Source: Bradymonas sediminis (GTDB lineage: Bacteria > Myxococcota_A > Bradymonadia > Bradymonadales > Bradymonadaceae). Taken from it: a DNA stretch of 64,000 nt. The notes under the pieces are model-generated. The model made no database searches, was not told the origin of the DNA, and was given only the letters and a program-made list of their open reading frames with translations. A program made the position numbers and the translations under genes. Of the stretch, positions 18,202 to 28,070 are shown one piece after another (position 1 is the first letter of the stretch; each line of letters opens with the position of its first letter). The stretch lies in contig NZ_CP030032.1 in assembly GCF_003258315.1 (NCBI RefSeq), forward strand, positions 4,261,501 to 4,325,500, written 5' to 3'.

Positions 18202-18993
18202 TCAATCCGGCGTGGGCCAGCACCCCGGCCCCATGCATCGGCAATAGTCGGCCTCATTGCAGGTATATGCGCCCCCGCAATCCTCGTCCTGGCAGGGATA
18301 ATAATACTCAACGCAAGTCGTATCGTTGAGACATGCCACCTGGCACGAATTCGTGCCGCAATCGATCCCGCCGCTACAAGCGGTATCAACCTCTCCGACC
18401 TGTCCGCATTCAATATTGCACTCAGAGGAACCACATTGAATGGCCCCCTCACACGCGTTAAGGCCCAGGCAGCGCAACGTGCATTGCGACGCTTCGCCGC
18501 AGTCGATGGGCCCCTGGCATGCCCATTCCCCCTCACACAGAACGGTGCATTTCCCATCACCGCATTTGACGGGGCGTCTACAACTCGAATCTCTCTCACA
18601 ATGAACGACACACGCCAGACCATCCGGACATTCAATCGAACCCAATGATACACTCTTAATATGACATTCACCGTTTCGACAACCACCATTGCATATATCC
18701 GGACAGATATTTACGTCGGCATCCGCATCTGAAACGTCCGAAACGGCATCATTAATGATATCTTCTGCGCCGCCATCATCTTGATCAATATCTTCTTCGA
18801 TATCGTTGACAGTATTCCCATCTTTTGGAGGGGAGGCGTCGACATCCCGGTCGGCACACGCTCCATCCACGCAAACTCGCGTTCCCCGACAATCATCTTG
18901 CGACTTACACCCGACAGAATTGGTGTCGGAACTGCAAGCCATAAGCAAAAAAGCTTGACCGCAGAATAAAACCAAAACAAACAACTTCTTCAT
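18202..18993 (-). CDS. Cys-rich secreted lipoprotein
   Basis: 263 residues. A lipoprotein signal ends LLMAC near residue 22. An acidic Asp/Glu linker (about 50-95) follows, then a Cys-rich domain with about twelve short repeats of the pattern C..x..C-x-G with CG/CEG turns (for example CGDGKCTVLCEGEWAC). These probably form a disulfide-bonded beta-ladder on the cell surface. Codon use is more AT-rich (GAT, ATT, AAT) than the flanking genes, which suggests recent acquisition. GGAG lies 5 bases before the ATG. Ligand and role are unknown. Confidence 0.8.
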   Translation of the reverse strand: MKKLFVLVLFCGQAFLLMACSSDTNSVGCKSQDDCRGTRVCVDGACADRDVDASPPKDGNTVNDIEEDIDQDDGGAEDIINDAVSDVSDADADVNICPDICNGGCRNGECHIKSVSLGSIECPDGLACVVHCERDSSCRRPVKCGDGKCTVLCEGEWACQGPIDCGEASQCTLRCLGLNACEGAIQCGSSECNIECGQVGEVDTACSGGIDCGTNSCQVACLNDTTCVEYYYPCQDEDCGGAYTCNEADYCRCMGPGCWPTPD

Positions 18994-19049
18994 ACACACT
19001 CCAAATTACCACACAACCTGAAACGGACATAGCTACCAACAACCATTCA

Positions 19050-19676
<627 letters not shown>

Positions 19677-19713
19677 ATGAAGACAGTTGCTGGCTCCGGG
19701 GCAACGCATTTTT

Positions 19714-20574
19714 TTATAGGCCCGTCCACGCTTCGCTCCTGGCCCATAGCTCTTTGGCGAGGGCTTCGTCCTGGGCGAGGCGGCTGGGGTATTTGGGTTT
19801 GCAGGAGTCGTAGTAGAGGCCGGTGTCGTCGGCGACCTGGTCGGCGGTGGCGCAATAGAGAGTGGTCTGGGCGCCCTCGTCTTCGGAGATCATAAAGAGC
19901 TTGACAATCGAGCGGAACGGCCAGGGGATGCGCCGCCAGATATCCGAGGCGACCACGCCCGGGTGCAAGGCGTAGGTGTGGACGTCGGAATCCCCGAGTC
20001 GGCGCGCCAATTCGGCCGAGAACAGCACATTGCCCAGCTTCGAGACGCCGTACTCGGGCATGCCTGAGACCGTCTTGGTGGAGCGGTGTAGGATGTCGAA
20101 GTCGAGCTCGTCGGGCATATAATGCGCCTTGCTGGCGACGTTGATGATGCGCGCCGGGGCGCTGTCTTCGATGCGCTCGAGGAGCAAATTGGTCAGCAAA
20201 AAATGCCCCAGATAGTTGACGCCGAAGTGCATCTCGAAGCCGTCCTGGGTGAGGCCGCGGATGCCGCCGAGCCCGGCGTTATTGATGAGCAGGTGCAGGG
20301 GTAAATCGCGGGCCAAAAATTCGGCGGCGCAGGCGCGCACCGAGTCGAGCGAGGCGAGGTCGAGCTTGAGGAATTCGATCGCCTCATTCGGGCAGCCCTT
20401 CTCCTGGCAGCGCTGCTTGATCTCGTCGATGGCCTGGCGCGCCTTGTCCTCGGAGCGACAGGCCAAAAAAAGATGCGCCCCGGCTTCGGCCAGGCGCTGG
20501 GCGGTGACGCGACCGATGCCGGCGGTGGCGCCGGTGATGAGAATGATGCGGCCTTTCTGACTCGGGATATCCAT
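19714..20574 (-). CDS. Short-chain dehydrogenase/reductase, retinol-dehydrogenase-like
   Basis: NAD(P)-dependent oxidoreductase of 286 residues. The nucleotide-binding motif is TGATAGIG, followed by LINNAG and the catalytic YGVSK (Tyr-x-x-x-Lys). Its closest general relatives are the retinol dehydrogenase/protochlorophyllide reductase-like SDRs with a long substrate loop. It lies 25 bases downstream of the cytochrome P450 gene in the same direction, so the two are probably co-transcribed and may act on one lipid or isoprenoid substrate. The ATG at 20574 has GAGG 8 bases upstream; a TTG at 20592 is less likely. Confidence 0.9.
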   Translation of the reverse strand: MDIPSQKGRIILITGATAGIGRVTAQRLAEAGAHLFLACRSEDKARQAIDEIKQRCQEKGCPNEAIEFLKLDLASLDSVRACAAEFLARDLPLHLLINNAGLGGIRGLTQDGFEMHFGVNYLGHFLLTNLLLERIEDSAPARIINVASKAHYMPDELDFDILHRSTKTVSGMPEYGVSKLGNVLFSAELARRLGDSDVHTYALHPGVVASDIWRRIPWPFRSIVKLFMISEDEGAQTTLYCATADQVADDTGLYYDSCKPKYPSRLAQDEALAKELWARSEAWTGL

Positions 20575-20599
20575 CGATAATGCCTCGTTCAATAAATAA

Positions 20600-22012
20600 T
20601 TAGCGACGCGTGACCTTCATTTTTATCTCGCTCAGCGGACGCTGGGTGACCGAGGGGCGAATGCGCAGCGGCTCGGTCGAGACGTTCTCCAGCTCAATTT
20701 GCTGGGCCATCGTCGCGATGATTAGGGTTGCCTCCATGATGGCAAAATAATTGCCAATGCACACGCGTGGACCGCCGCCAAACGGAAAAAAAGCGAAGCG
20801 CGGCAGCGTTTTTTCGAGGTCGCCGAGCCAGCGCTCCGGGCGGAAGGTGTCGGGGGCGTCGAACCAGCGCGGGTCGCGATGCACCAGCGCCTGGGGCGTG
20901 AGCACCTGCGCGCCGCGCGGCACCGTCCAGTCGCCGATCTGCACATCCTCGATGGCCTCGCGCCCGATGATCCAGGCCGGCGGATAAAGGCGCAGCGTCT
21001 CGTTTAACAGCGCGCGGGTATAGGGCAGCTTCTTTGCGTCTTCGGCCGTGGGCGCGCGCCCATCGAGCACCGCGTCGACCTCCTCGCGCAGCCTGGCGGC
21101 CGCGTCGGGATGGGCGGCCATCAGGTGCCAGGCGTAGGTGACCGCCAACGCGGTGGTCTCGTGGCCGGCGAGCAAGAAGGTCAGCGCCTCGTCGCGCACC
21201 TGGCGGTTGTCCATCTTATTGCCCTCATCATCGACCGCGATCAGCAGCCGATAAAGAAGGTCATTGCCCTCGTCCACCCCGGCCCGGGTGTCGGCCCTGG
21301 CCTGGCGGCGGCGCGACTCGATAAGCTCATAGATCAAGCGGTCCAGGCCCTCGATGGCGCGTTTATTCTTGGCGCGCATCGGCGTGGGCAGCGGCTCCGG
21401 CATAAAGCGCCACATCGTATTATTGCGCTCAAAGAAATAGTCGAGCGCCGCCTCGAGCTGCTCGCCGACCTCGTGATAGTCGGCCTCCAGCTCGAGGTTA
21501 AACAGCGTCTTGACCACGATCCGAAGCGTCACGCCCATGATATCTGCGTGAAAATCGCGCACCTCACCGGTCTTCCAATCGGCCATCATATCTTTGGTAT
21601 GCGAGACCATCACCTCGGCATAGCTCTCGATATGTTTTCGCCGAAGCGTCGGCGAGATGAGCTTGCGCTGGCCGCGCCAATAGTCGCCCTCGGCGGTCAG
21701 CAGCCCCTGGCCCAGCACAGCGTCGAGCTCGTGGAGCATCGTGTCTTTGTGGAAGGCGTCGTTTTTGCGCAGCAAGACCTCTTCGATATCTTCGGGGTTG
21801 GTGAAGAGATAATTGGTATAGGGCCCAAGGCGAAAAACCGCGGTCGGCCCGTGCTTGTCGGTGAGCTTGCGGAGGCTGCCGATCGGGTCGCCCGCGAAGC
21901 TCAGGTGCGTCTTCAGGGTCTCCAGCGCGCCGGGGCCAGGCGGGCGGGCGACGCCGGCGGAGGGGTCGAGCTTTTGGGCGACTTTTTCTCGAATAAGCGA
22001 TCGTAACTTCAT
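20600..22012 (-). CDS. Cytochrome P450
   Basis: 470-residue heme monooxygenase. The heme loop is FPFGGGPRVCIG with the Cys thiolate; the oxygen-activating I-helix is LLAGHETTAL; the ExxR motif is in LNETLRLYP; and FRPERWL is the meander. The sequence style (CYP4/CYP102-like) suggests a fatty acid or other lipid substrate, but specificity cannot be read from sequence. GGAG lies 5 bases before the ATG at 22012. The frame stays open upstream to 22231 without a better start. It is followed by the SDR gene as a likely two-gene operon. Confidence 0.93.
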   Translation of the reverse strand: MKLRSLIREKVAQKLDPSAGVARPPGPGALETLKTHLSFAGDPIGSLRKLTDKHGPTAVFRLGPYTNYLFTNPEDIEEVLLRKNDAFHKDTMLHELDAVLGQGLLTAEGDYWRGQRKLISPTLRRKHIESYAEVMVSHTKDMMADWKTGEVRDFHADIMGVTLRIVVKTLFNLELEADYHEVGEQLEAALDYFFERNNTMWRFMPEPLPTPMRAKNKRAIEGLDRLIYELIESRRRQARADTRAGVDEGNDLLYRLLIAVDDEGNKMDNRQVRDEALTFLLAGHETTALAVTYAWHLMAAHPDAAARLREEVDAVLDGRAPTAEDAKKLPYTRALLNETLRLYPPAWIIGREAIEDVQIGDWTVPRGAQVLTPQALVHRDPRWFDAPDTFRPERWLGDLEKTLPRFAFFPFGGGPRVCIGNYFAIMEATLIIATMAQQIELENVSTEPLRIRPSVTQRPLSEIKMKVTRR

Positions 22013-22090
22013 ACAAACTCCAAATGACTGCTCGCCGACGACGGCGACATTTCGAAGGGGGCGCGCATCATCTTGCCCGAAGTCGCGGGC

Positions 22091-22121
22091 AAAGAAAAAG
22101 GATGAGGCGCGTGCCTCATCC
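22091..22121 (-). terminator. Rho-independent terminator of the Cys-rich lipoprotein gene
   Basis: On the reverse strand a perfect 9-bp stem (GGATGAGGC / GCCTCATCC) with a 4-base loop is followed directly by TTTTTCTTT. It sits about 30 bases past the stop of the gene ending at 22150 and just upstream of the P450 leader. Confidence 0.8.
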
Positions 22122-22149
22122 CTTCTCAAATCAACCAGCGCTGAGCCGA

Positions 22150-23364
22150 CTATTGCGAACAAACGCCGACGTTCGGGGCGCCCGGGAAGACGCTCCCAGC
22201 GCCGACGCAATAATAATACTCGCCGGTCCAATAATCATCGAGGAAGTCGCAGTCGCCGTAGCCGACGCGGCAATGCATAAAGCAGGAATAGGTGTCGCCG
22301 GCGTTCGCCAGGCAAGCCACGCCAAAGCCGTCGCTCATCTGACCGCAGGTCTCGTAGGAGGGCGAGCATTGGTCGCCGAGGCTCGACGGCGCCGGGTCGA
22401 TGCTGCTGGTGCACACGCCCTGGGTGTCGCTGACCGGGTTGCAGACTTCGTTGCTCGCGCATCCGTTATTGGAGGTCCACAGCGTGCATGGCTGACCGCC
22501 GCCGGTGCTCTCGGGCACGCAGAGGCTGCCTTCGCAGGTATATCCCGAGGGGCAGGAGCCGTTGCAGCCGTCCTGGGGCGGGATGCAGATATTATTCTGA
22601 CAGGTATAGCCGGACGGACAGGCAGGGTTGCACACGTCCGGGTCGGGGGTGTCGGCCACGCAGGTGCCCGCCTGGCAGGTTTCACCGAAGCCGCAGGCCG
22701 GGTTGCACTCGTTGGGGTTCGACGCGTTCGGCACGCATTGGCCGTTGCTGCAATGCTCCGAGATATCGCAGCCCGGGTCGCAACCGTCGGCGGGCGGGTT
22801 GTCGGCCACGCAGGTGCCGCTGTCGCAGGTATATCCGGTCGCGCAGGCGGGGCTGCAGACGTTGGGGTCGGAGGCGTTCGGCACGCATTGGCCGTTGCTG
22901 CAATGCTCCGAGATATCGCAGCCCGGGTCGCACACGTTCGGGTCGACCGGCGTATTGGGCACGCAGGTGCCGCTGTCGCAGGTCTCATCGCTCGCGCAGG
23001 CCGGGTTGCACACGTTGGGATCAGGCGTGTTATTCGCGTTGTTATTATTGGAGGACTCACCCGCTTCGCATTTGCCGAGCGCGACGTTGCAGGTCTGGCC
23101 GAGGGCGCAGCCGGCGTCGCTTGAGCACTCCGCGTCCGCGACGCGGTCGGGCAGCGTGGGATGGCCCCCGCCACCGCTGCCGATGTTGGATTCGCATACG
23201 CCGGCTTCGACATTGCAGCTCTGGGCGAACGCGCAGTCGAAATCGTCGGTACACTCCGGCTCGGCCGCCTCGTCCGAACCACACGCCGCCAGCCCAAAGC
23301 AAAGGGCTGCCACCGCGAAGAGGCTCAGCAGCAAATTTTTCAGTTTATATTTCTTCATCATCAT
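22150..23364 (-). CDS. Cys-rich repeat lipoprotein 1
   Basis: 404 residues. The lipoprotein signal ends FGLAAC. The body consists of repeated 25-30 residue units of the type CNPAC..DETC.SGTCV and CDPGCDISEHCSNGQCV, seven or more in a row, then a C-terminal domain with about ten Cys (QPCTLW, SIDPAP, CFMHCRVGYGDCD). All Cys are probably in disulfides, giving a rod-like surface protein. The C-terminal domain is shared with the next gene. Three consecutive ATG codons start the frame; AGGAAG lies close by. Function unknown; the family is abundant in Bradymonadales-like genomes. Confidence 0.82.
   Translation of the reverse strand: MMMKKYKLKNLLLSLFAVAALCFGLAACGSDEAAEPECTDDFDCAFAQSCNVEAGVCESNIGSGGGGHPTLPDRVADAECSSDAGCALGQTCNVALGKCEAGESSNNNNANNTPDPNVCNPACASDETCDSGTCVPNTPVDPNVCDPGCDISEHCSNGQCVPNASDPNVCSPACATGYTCDSGTCVADNPPADGCDPGCDISEHCSNGQCVPNASNPNECNPACGFGETCQAGTCVADTPDPDVCNPACPSGYTCQNNICIPPQDGCNGSCPSGYTCEGSLCVPESTGGGQPCTLWTSNNGCASNEVCNPVSDTQGVCTSSIDPAPSSLGDQCSPSYETCGQMSDGFGVACLANAGDTYSCFMHCRVGYGDCDFLDDYWTGEYYYCVGAGSVFPGAPNVGVCSQ
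22724..22932 (-). repeat. Identical 59-bp repeats inside the Cys-rich lipoprotein gene
   Basis: Positions 22724-22782 and 22874-22932 are identical over 59 bases and lie 150 bp (50 codons) apart. They encode the CDPGCDISEHCSNGQCVPNA unit twice. The lack of silent differences points to recent duplication or gene conversion. Confidence 0.85.
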
Positions 23365-23462
23365 TCTTCCTTAGTATTTGTGCTCTATACATCTTGATTA
23401 TCGCGAAGCGCGAAGTTTAGCTGGGGCGCGCGGTCCTGAAAACAGGGGTCAAGCGCTGATTA

Positions 23463-24542
23463 TCAACTGCTTCGGGAGCACACACCGATATTCGAATACC
23501 TGGGGAAATAACCCGCGGCGGTGCACTCATAACTCTCATATACCCCGCCGTCTCCGTAGCCTTCGAGCCTATCACAGTCCCCATTTCCGATGCGACAATG
23601 CATCAAGCAGGAGAAGTCGGCGGCCCCGACCTGGAAACACGCGATGCTAAATGCCTCGGCGTTCTCGTTGGGGTTCGGCACGTAGACGCCGCAGGTGTCG
23701 TAGTCGGGCGAGCATGAGTCGCCAAGCGCGGTGGGCGCGGGGTCAATGCTGGCGGTGCAGTGGCCCTCGAAATTTCTGGCGACCGCGCAGATCTCACCGC
23801 TCGGGCACTGGCTCTCGGAGGACCAGAGGGTGCAGGGCTGGCCGCTGGGGCCAGGCGCGGCGGGCACGCACTCACCGCCCTCGCAGAACTCGTTCTCGCC
23901 GCACACCGGGTTGCAGCCACCCATGGCGTTGGGGATGCACAGGCCGTTTTCGCAATGCTCCTCAACGCTGCAGCCGAGGTCGCAGCTGGGGTAATTATTC
24001 GAGACGCAAGTGCCGCTATAACAGGTCTCGTCGCTGGCGCAGGTCGGGCGGCAGGCGTTGGGGTCACTGGCGTTAGAGACGCACACATTATTGTCGCAAT
24101 GCTCCTCAACGCTGCACGCCGGGTTGCACACGGTGGGGTCGTTGGGAACGCAAGCGCCGTCCGTGCAAGTCTCGTCGTCTGCGCAGGCAGGGTCACACGC
24201 GTCCACATCCGCGTCTGCGTCCATGTCTTCGTTCGGGGTCGCGTCGCCGGCGTCCGAGACGTCGCCCGCCTCGCACTCCCCGGCGCTATTGCAAACCTGG
24301 TCGTCGGGGCAACCGGCGTCGCCGGTGCATTCGGGCGTCGAGGACGCGTCGGCCGGCGTCCACATGTCGATCGGAACGCAGACTCCCCGGTCGATATCGC
24401 AGCTCTCGCGGAAGGCGCACTCAAAGTCATCGGTGCACTTTGGCTCGGCGACCTCAGAGGAGCCACAACCCGCCAGCCCGAGGCAGAGCCCCGCGAGCGC
24501 CAGGTAGACCAGCGCCAAATGATAGAGTCTGTATTGCGTCAT
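23463..24542 (-). CDS. Cys-rich repeat lipoprotein 2
   Basis: 359 residues, paralogue of lipoprotein 1. The signal ends LGLAGC. It has the same opening (CTDDF.CAF..SCD), an acidic Asp-rich spacer (about 100-118), four or five CNPAC/CSVEEHC-type units, and the same C-terminal domain (QPCTLWSSES, SIDPAP, CLMHCRIGNGDCD). The gene follows the large lipoprotein gene with a 123-bp gap and precedes lipoprotein 1 with a 98-bp gap, all in one direction, so they may be expressed together. Function unknown. Confidence 0.82.
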   Translation of the reverse strand: MTQYRLYHLALVYLALAGLCLGLAGCGSSEVAEPKCTDDFECAFRESCDIDRGVCVPIDMWTPADASSTPECTGDAGCPDDQVCNSAGECEAGDVSDAGDATPNEDMDADADVDACDPACADDETCTDGACVPNDPTVCNPACSVEEHCDNNVCVSNASDPNACRPTCASDETCYSGTCVSNNYPSCDLGCSVEEHCENGLCIPNAMGGCNPVCGENEFCEGGECVPAAPGPSGQPCTLWSSESQCPSGEICAVARNFEGHCTASIDPAPTALGDSCSPDYDTCGVYVPNPNENAEAFSIACFQVGAADFSCLMHCRIGNGDCDRLEGYGDGGVYESYECTAAGYFPRYSNIGVCSRSS

Positions 24543-24665
24543 CGTCGTTCTTCTCTACTATATCAAGATATTTCCCCCACCTGCATAGCGAAGAACAGCG
24601 CGAAAAGCAAAAAATCTTCTTCTTCCAGCACTTGCAGCGCGCGAACATCAAAGGCGCGCATCCCC

Positions 24666-27467
24666 TTATGGCGTCTGGCAGATCCCGATATCGTTGATGA
24701 GCGGCTCGCAGCGCAGATCGCCCGGGCAGGTGCTCTGCAAATAGGCGCCCTGAGAGTCCGTGCCCAGGTAATCGCAAAAGCGAAGACAAATCGGCGTGTT
24801 CTGACTGAGCGCGCAGATGGAGTCTTCGCCGCAGGCGAGTCCGGGCTGGGCGCAGCGCTCCAGCGGGGCGAGGTTCTCGGCGATGGGCGCGCAGTGGCCG
24901 ACCTCGGCGTTCCAGGCGTTGAAGAGGCAGGTTTCGCCGGTGGCGCAGCGGTTCGCCGAGGAGTCTGCGTCGAAGGGATCACACGAGGGCATGCAGACCG
25001 GGACCAACCCGGGGCCGCCGAAATACGGCGAGGCCAGGGTCGAGGTGAAGTCGGTCTGCACCGAGCGCGGGAAGAGGCATTCGCTGCCGGCGGCGCAGTC
25101 ATTGCCCTGGCAATTTTCGCCGGGTTGGCGCGGGCCGGCGGCGGCGCAAAAGGGTTGCTCGTAGTGAATCTGCGGGGCGGCCTGGCCGGAGAGGTCATCG
25201 CGCAAGGTGGCGTTGGGCTCGCAGCGATCGAGCCCTTCGGGGCAGCTCGTGTCCTGGTAGCCGGTGCCCGGCTCGCAGGTCCAGCCGCATCGCCCGATCT
25301 CGAAATTGCTGCCCGGCTCAAGCGCCTGACATGCCTGCGCGGCCTCGCAACCCAGCGGCGCCCCGGCGTGCGGGGCGTCGACGTCGCAAAGCGGCGTACA
25401 TCGCCCGGCCGGCAGGCTCATCCCCGCCTGACTCACCCCAAGCGCCTGGCAATAGAGCCCCTCGGCGCACTGGCCCTGCGCGACGTACGGGTCACAGGCG
25501 TCGTCGACGCCCTTGGCGCCGACCGGCGCGCAGAGGTTTTGCCATTGCTGACGGTTCGACAAAAAGACCGGCGCGCACCCTAAACCCTCGCCCTCGCAGG
25601 TATTTTGACCGTAGTCCGCCGCGCCGCCGGCGCAAATCTGCTGACAGACGCCGAAGGGCTGCTCCGCCAATTCCACGCAAGAGTATCGCGCGCCTGCGGC
25701 GCTCGCCGGCGCGACGTCGCCCATGGCGAGCTGCGACAGAAGATGGCTCGGCGTCAAATCACCCTCGTCCATCGTCCCATTAAGGATAAGCGTGGCGTCT
25801 TCGTTAAGCATAAAGGGGTCGGTCTCAAAGAGCATCCGGGCCGGGTCGCCTCGATCAGCGCCGCTCGGAAAGACCAGCAATTTCAAAGACATGCCGACAT
25901 CTTGCGCCGAGAGTTCGAAGAGCGTGCTGCCGGCCGGGCGCGCCTCGCCGCGGCGCAGATTTTCGGCCAAGAGGGTGTGATTGCCGAGGTTGGAGGCGTC
26001 GGCATTTGCGGCGATGAGGACCACGTCGATCGCGCCGAGATCGGCGACCAAATGGGCGAGTCGAAAGTCGACCTGGGCGCTGCGGGCGTCGGCCGCTGCG
26101 GCGCCAAGGGACAGAAATTCTGCGTCTTCGGCGGCGCTGGGTTTGGCCACGGCGAGCAGCGCGGTTGTGCCCTGCCCCGCAACGAGGTCGATATTGAAGT
26201 CGGCCAGCGGCAAATCACTGCGCGGCGCGCCCGCGGGCAAGGCGCGCAGGCGATAGCGACCGCCCGGAAGCGCGTGCCAGGCCGCGTCGCTCGGGAAAGT
26301 CGCGTCGAAGGCGAGGCCCTCGACCAGCGGGTCGGCGGCGCTATCGAGGTAGATATCGACCGCTCCGAGGGAGTCGGCCACGTGCGCGAGGCGCAGCGAC
26401 GCGGGGGCGGTTTCGGGTTGTGGGCAGGTCGCGTCGCGGGCCGCCTGGGCGCCCGGGGCGATTGAGCCATCTTCGGCGGTCGAGGACGGCGACAGGTCGC
26501 AGATCGGCTGGCAGCGCGCCTCGCCGCCGGCGCCCGGATATGCCACGCATAGGGTGCCCGCGGCGCACTCTTCGGCGCCCGGCTCACAGCGGGCGAACGC
26601 CTCTTTGACGCCCGCCGGCACACATTGCCCGAGGGCGCCGGTGAGCGGCTTGCACATCTCGCCGGCCGGGCAGGAGTCCGCCTCAAACGGCGCGCAAGAA
26701 TTCGCGCAAAAACCGACCGCCTCGCCCGCTTCGAGCACACAGGTCTCGGGCGCGTCGCACTCATTATCATTGGCGCAGCTCTGCAGGCAGATATCGTCGA
26801 CACAGCTCAGGCCGGCGGCGCAGGTCGCCGGGTAATTTTGCGTTTGGGCCGCCGCGGCCGCGTCGACGCAGACCTCACCGACCTCGCGCGTGCCGGCGGG
26901 CGCGCAAAAATGAGCGTCATTGCCGGCCGGCACACAGCGCGTGCCATATGGGAAGTCCGGGTGACCGGCGAATTTCTCGTCGCACTCCGCCTGACCGCTG
27001 ACGGGGCCGGAGCAATTCGACGGCTGGCACGCCGCGAAGCGACAGACGCCTTGCAGGCAGGCCTTGCCCTCGGGGCAATCCCCCGCGCTCTGGCAATACG
27101 AGTCGGTATTTGAGTGCAACGCGTAACAAGCCGAGCCGCTCGCACACTCGCCGGTGAACGCGCAATTGGTCGAGCAGACCGCCCCGCCGCCGCCCGGTTG
27201 GCGCCAATCCATGCAGACAAACCCGCTGGCCTCCTCATACCCAGGAAGGCAACTCTCGCCCGCCTGCGAGCAGCTCGCGCCGCGCACCATGCATTGCCCG
27301 GAGACGCACGACTCCCCGCTCTGACAGGCTGGCTCGCACCCGCTCTCGATCACCCCGCAATCTGAGCCGGTGCAATGCTTCGAATCATCGGCGCACCCGA
27401 GCAGCGCCGAGAACGCAAGACAGAGGCCGAGCAGGAAGAGACGTTGAAGGGCGTGCGGCTTAAGCAT
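24666..27467 (-). CDS. Large Cys-rich lipoprotein with DUF4397-like domains
   Basis: 933 residues. The signal ends SALLGC. Residues 30-360 and 590-930 are made of Cys-rich units (CEPACQSGESCVSGQCM type). The middle (about 365-580) has two Cys-free domains that begin LRLAHVADSLGAVDIYLD and FRLAHLVADLGAIDVVL, matching the DUF4397 pattern of beta-sandwich domains in secreted proteins. The Cys modules probably form surface stalks on either side. The ATG at 27467 is chosen over a TTG four codons upstream. It is the first gene of the three-lipoprotein group. Confidence 0.8.
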   Translation of the reverse strand: MLKPHALQRLFLLGLCLAFSALLGCADDSKHCTGSDCGVIESGCEPACQSGESCVSGQCMVRGASCSQAGESCLPGYEEASGFVCMDWRQPGGGGAVCSTNCAFTGECASGSACYALHSNTDSYCQSAGDCPEGKACLQGVCRFAACQPSNCSGPVSGQAECDEKFAGHPDFPYGTRCVPAGNDAHFCAPAGTREVGEVCVDAAAAAQTQNYPATCAAGLSCVDDICLQSCANDNECDAPETCVLEAGEAVGFCANSCAPFEADSCPAGEMCKPLTGALGQCVPAGVKEAFARCEPGAEECAAGTLCVAYPGAGGEARCQPICDLSPSSTAEDGSIAPGAQAARDATCPQPETAPASLRLAHVADSLGAVDIYLDSAADPLVEGLAFDATFPSDAAWHALPGGRYRLRALPAGAPRSDLPLADFNIDLVAGQGTTALLAVAKPSAAEDAEFLSLGAAAADARSAQVDFRLAHLVADLGAIDVVLIAANADASNLGNHTLLAENLRRGEARPAGSTLFELSAQDVGMSLKLLVFPSGADRGDPARMLFETDPFMLNEDATLILNGTMDEGDLTPSHLLSQLAMGDVAPASAAGARYSCVELAEQPFGVCQQICAGGAADYGQNTCEGEGLGCAPVFLSNRQQWQNLCAPVGAKGVDDACDPYVAQGQCAEGLYCQALGVSQAGMSLPAGRCTPLCDVDAPHAGAPLGCEAAQACQALEPGSNFEIGRCGWTCEPGTGYQDTSCPEGLDRCEPNATLRDDLSGQAAPQIHYEQPFCAAAGPRQPGENCQGNDCAAGSECLFPRSVQTDFTSTLASPYFGGPGLVPVCMPSCDPFDADSSANRCATGETCLFNAWNAEVGHCAPIAENLAPLERCAQPGLACGEDSICALSQNTPICLRFCDYLGTDSQGAYLQSTCPGDLRCEPLINDIGICQTP

Positions 27468-27497
27468 GGTCGGGCTCAAAAATTAGAAGCACAATAT

Positions 27498-27549
27498 AAA
27501 AAAATCGCGATAATAAGAGGTCATAGCATCGACCTCTATCATATCGCGA
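27498..27549 (-). terminator. Rho-independent terminator of the ArsA-like operon
   Basis: A two-part stem (outer TCGCGATA / TATCGCGA, inner AGAGGTC / GACCTCT) reads on the reverse strand into seven Ts. It lies about 35 bases past the stop at 27585 and just before the leader of the large lipoprotein gene. Confidence 0.85.
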
Positions 27550-27584
27550 AGCGAGGATTAATCGAGAGAATTATAAAGGTCATC

Positions 27585-28070
27585 TCAGGACAAATAGCGC
27601 ATCAATTCATCGAGGGAGAGTTGGTATAACTCAGCGCCGATGCGGTCGAAGCTGGCGAGGATGGGTCGCCACTGAGGGGCGCTGGTGTCCGCGCCGAAGT
27701 TGGACGCGGCGTGCCGCCAGAGGGCGTTGAGCTGCGCCTCGAAGCGCGCGTCTCGCGCGGGCAACGGGAGCGCGCGAAGGGTTGGGAGCGTGAGGGGTTC
27801 GCCGACGGCGCATTGAAGGACGCGCGAGCTTAAGAGCGCGGCGAGCACCGTCAGCGGCGCGCCGTCTTCGCGGGGGAGGATGAGGAAGCCGGGGGCCTCG
27901 GGTGTGTGGGCGCCGTCGAGGAGTTGGCAGCGCATCTCGGCGCTGACCCAGAGGCCGCGCGACGGGCGAGCGTGCGCGCCGGGCGTGTATGGCTCGGCGC
28001 GAAAATGCGCGCTCAATGCGTGCGCGCCGCGTGCGCGCAGCAGCGCCAAATATTCGGAGCCCTCGTTCAT
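27585..28070 (-). CDS. Hypothetical protein coupled to an ArsA-like ATPase
   Basis: 161 residues, no signal or membrane segment, not recognised. The sequence is Ala/Leu/Arg-rich and ends in LYQLSLDELMRYLS. The start at 28070 is chosen because its ATG overlaps the upstream ATPase stop as ATGA, indicating translational coupling; an ATG at 28097 is possible. Position at the end of an ArsA-ArsA operon and the terminator after it suggest a dedicated partner of those ATPases, but this is inference from layout only. Confidence 0.6.
   Translation of the reverse strand: MNEGSEYLALLRARGAHALSAHFRAEPYTPGAHARPSRGLWVSAEMRCQLLDGAHTPEAPGFLILPREDGAPLTVLAALLSSRVLQCAVGEPLTLPTLRALPLPARDARFEAQLNALWRHAASNFGADTSAPQWRPILASFDRIGAELYQLSLDELMRYLS

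Noticed and set aside
17961-18689. Upstream extension of the DoxX frame (to 392 codons)
   Set aside because: The extension overlaps the Cys-rich lipoprotein gene and has no DoxX similarity.
22024-23124. 366-codon ORF opposite lipoprotein 1
   Set aside because: Repeats in it only mirror the Cys modules of the reverse strand.
23760-25583. 607-codon ORF across two Cys-rich genes
   Set aside because: Antisense to two lipoprotein genes with good signals and Cys patterns; low-complexity Ala/Arg/Val content.
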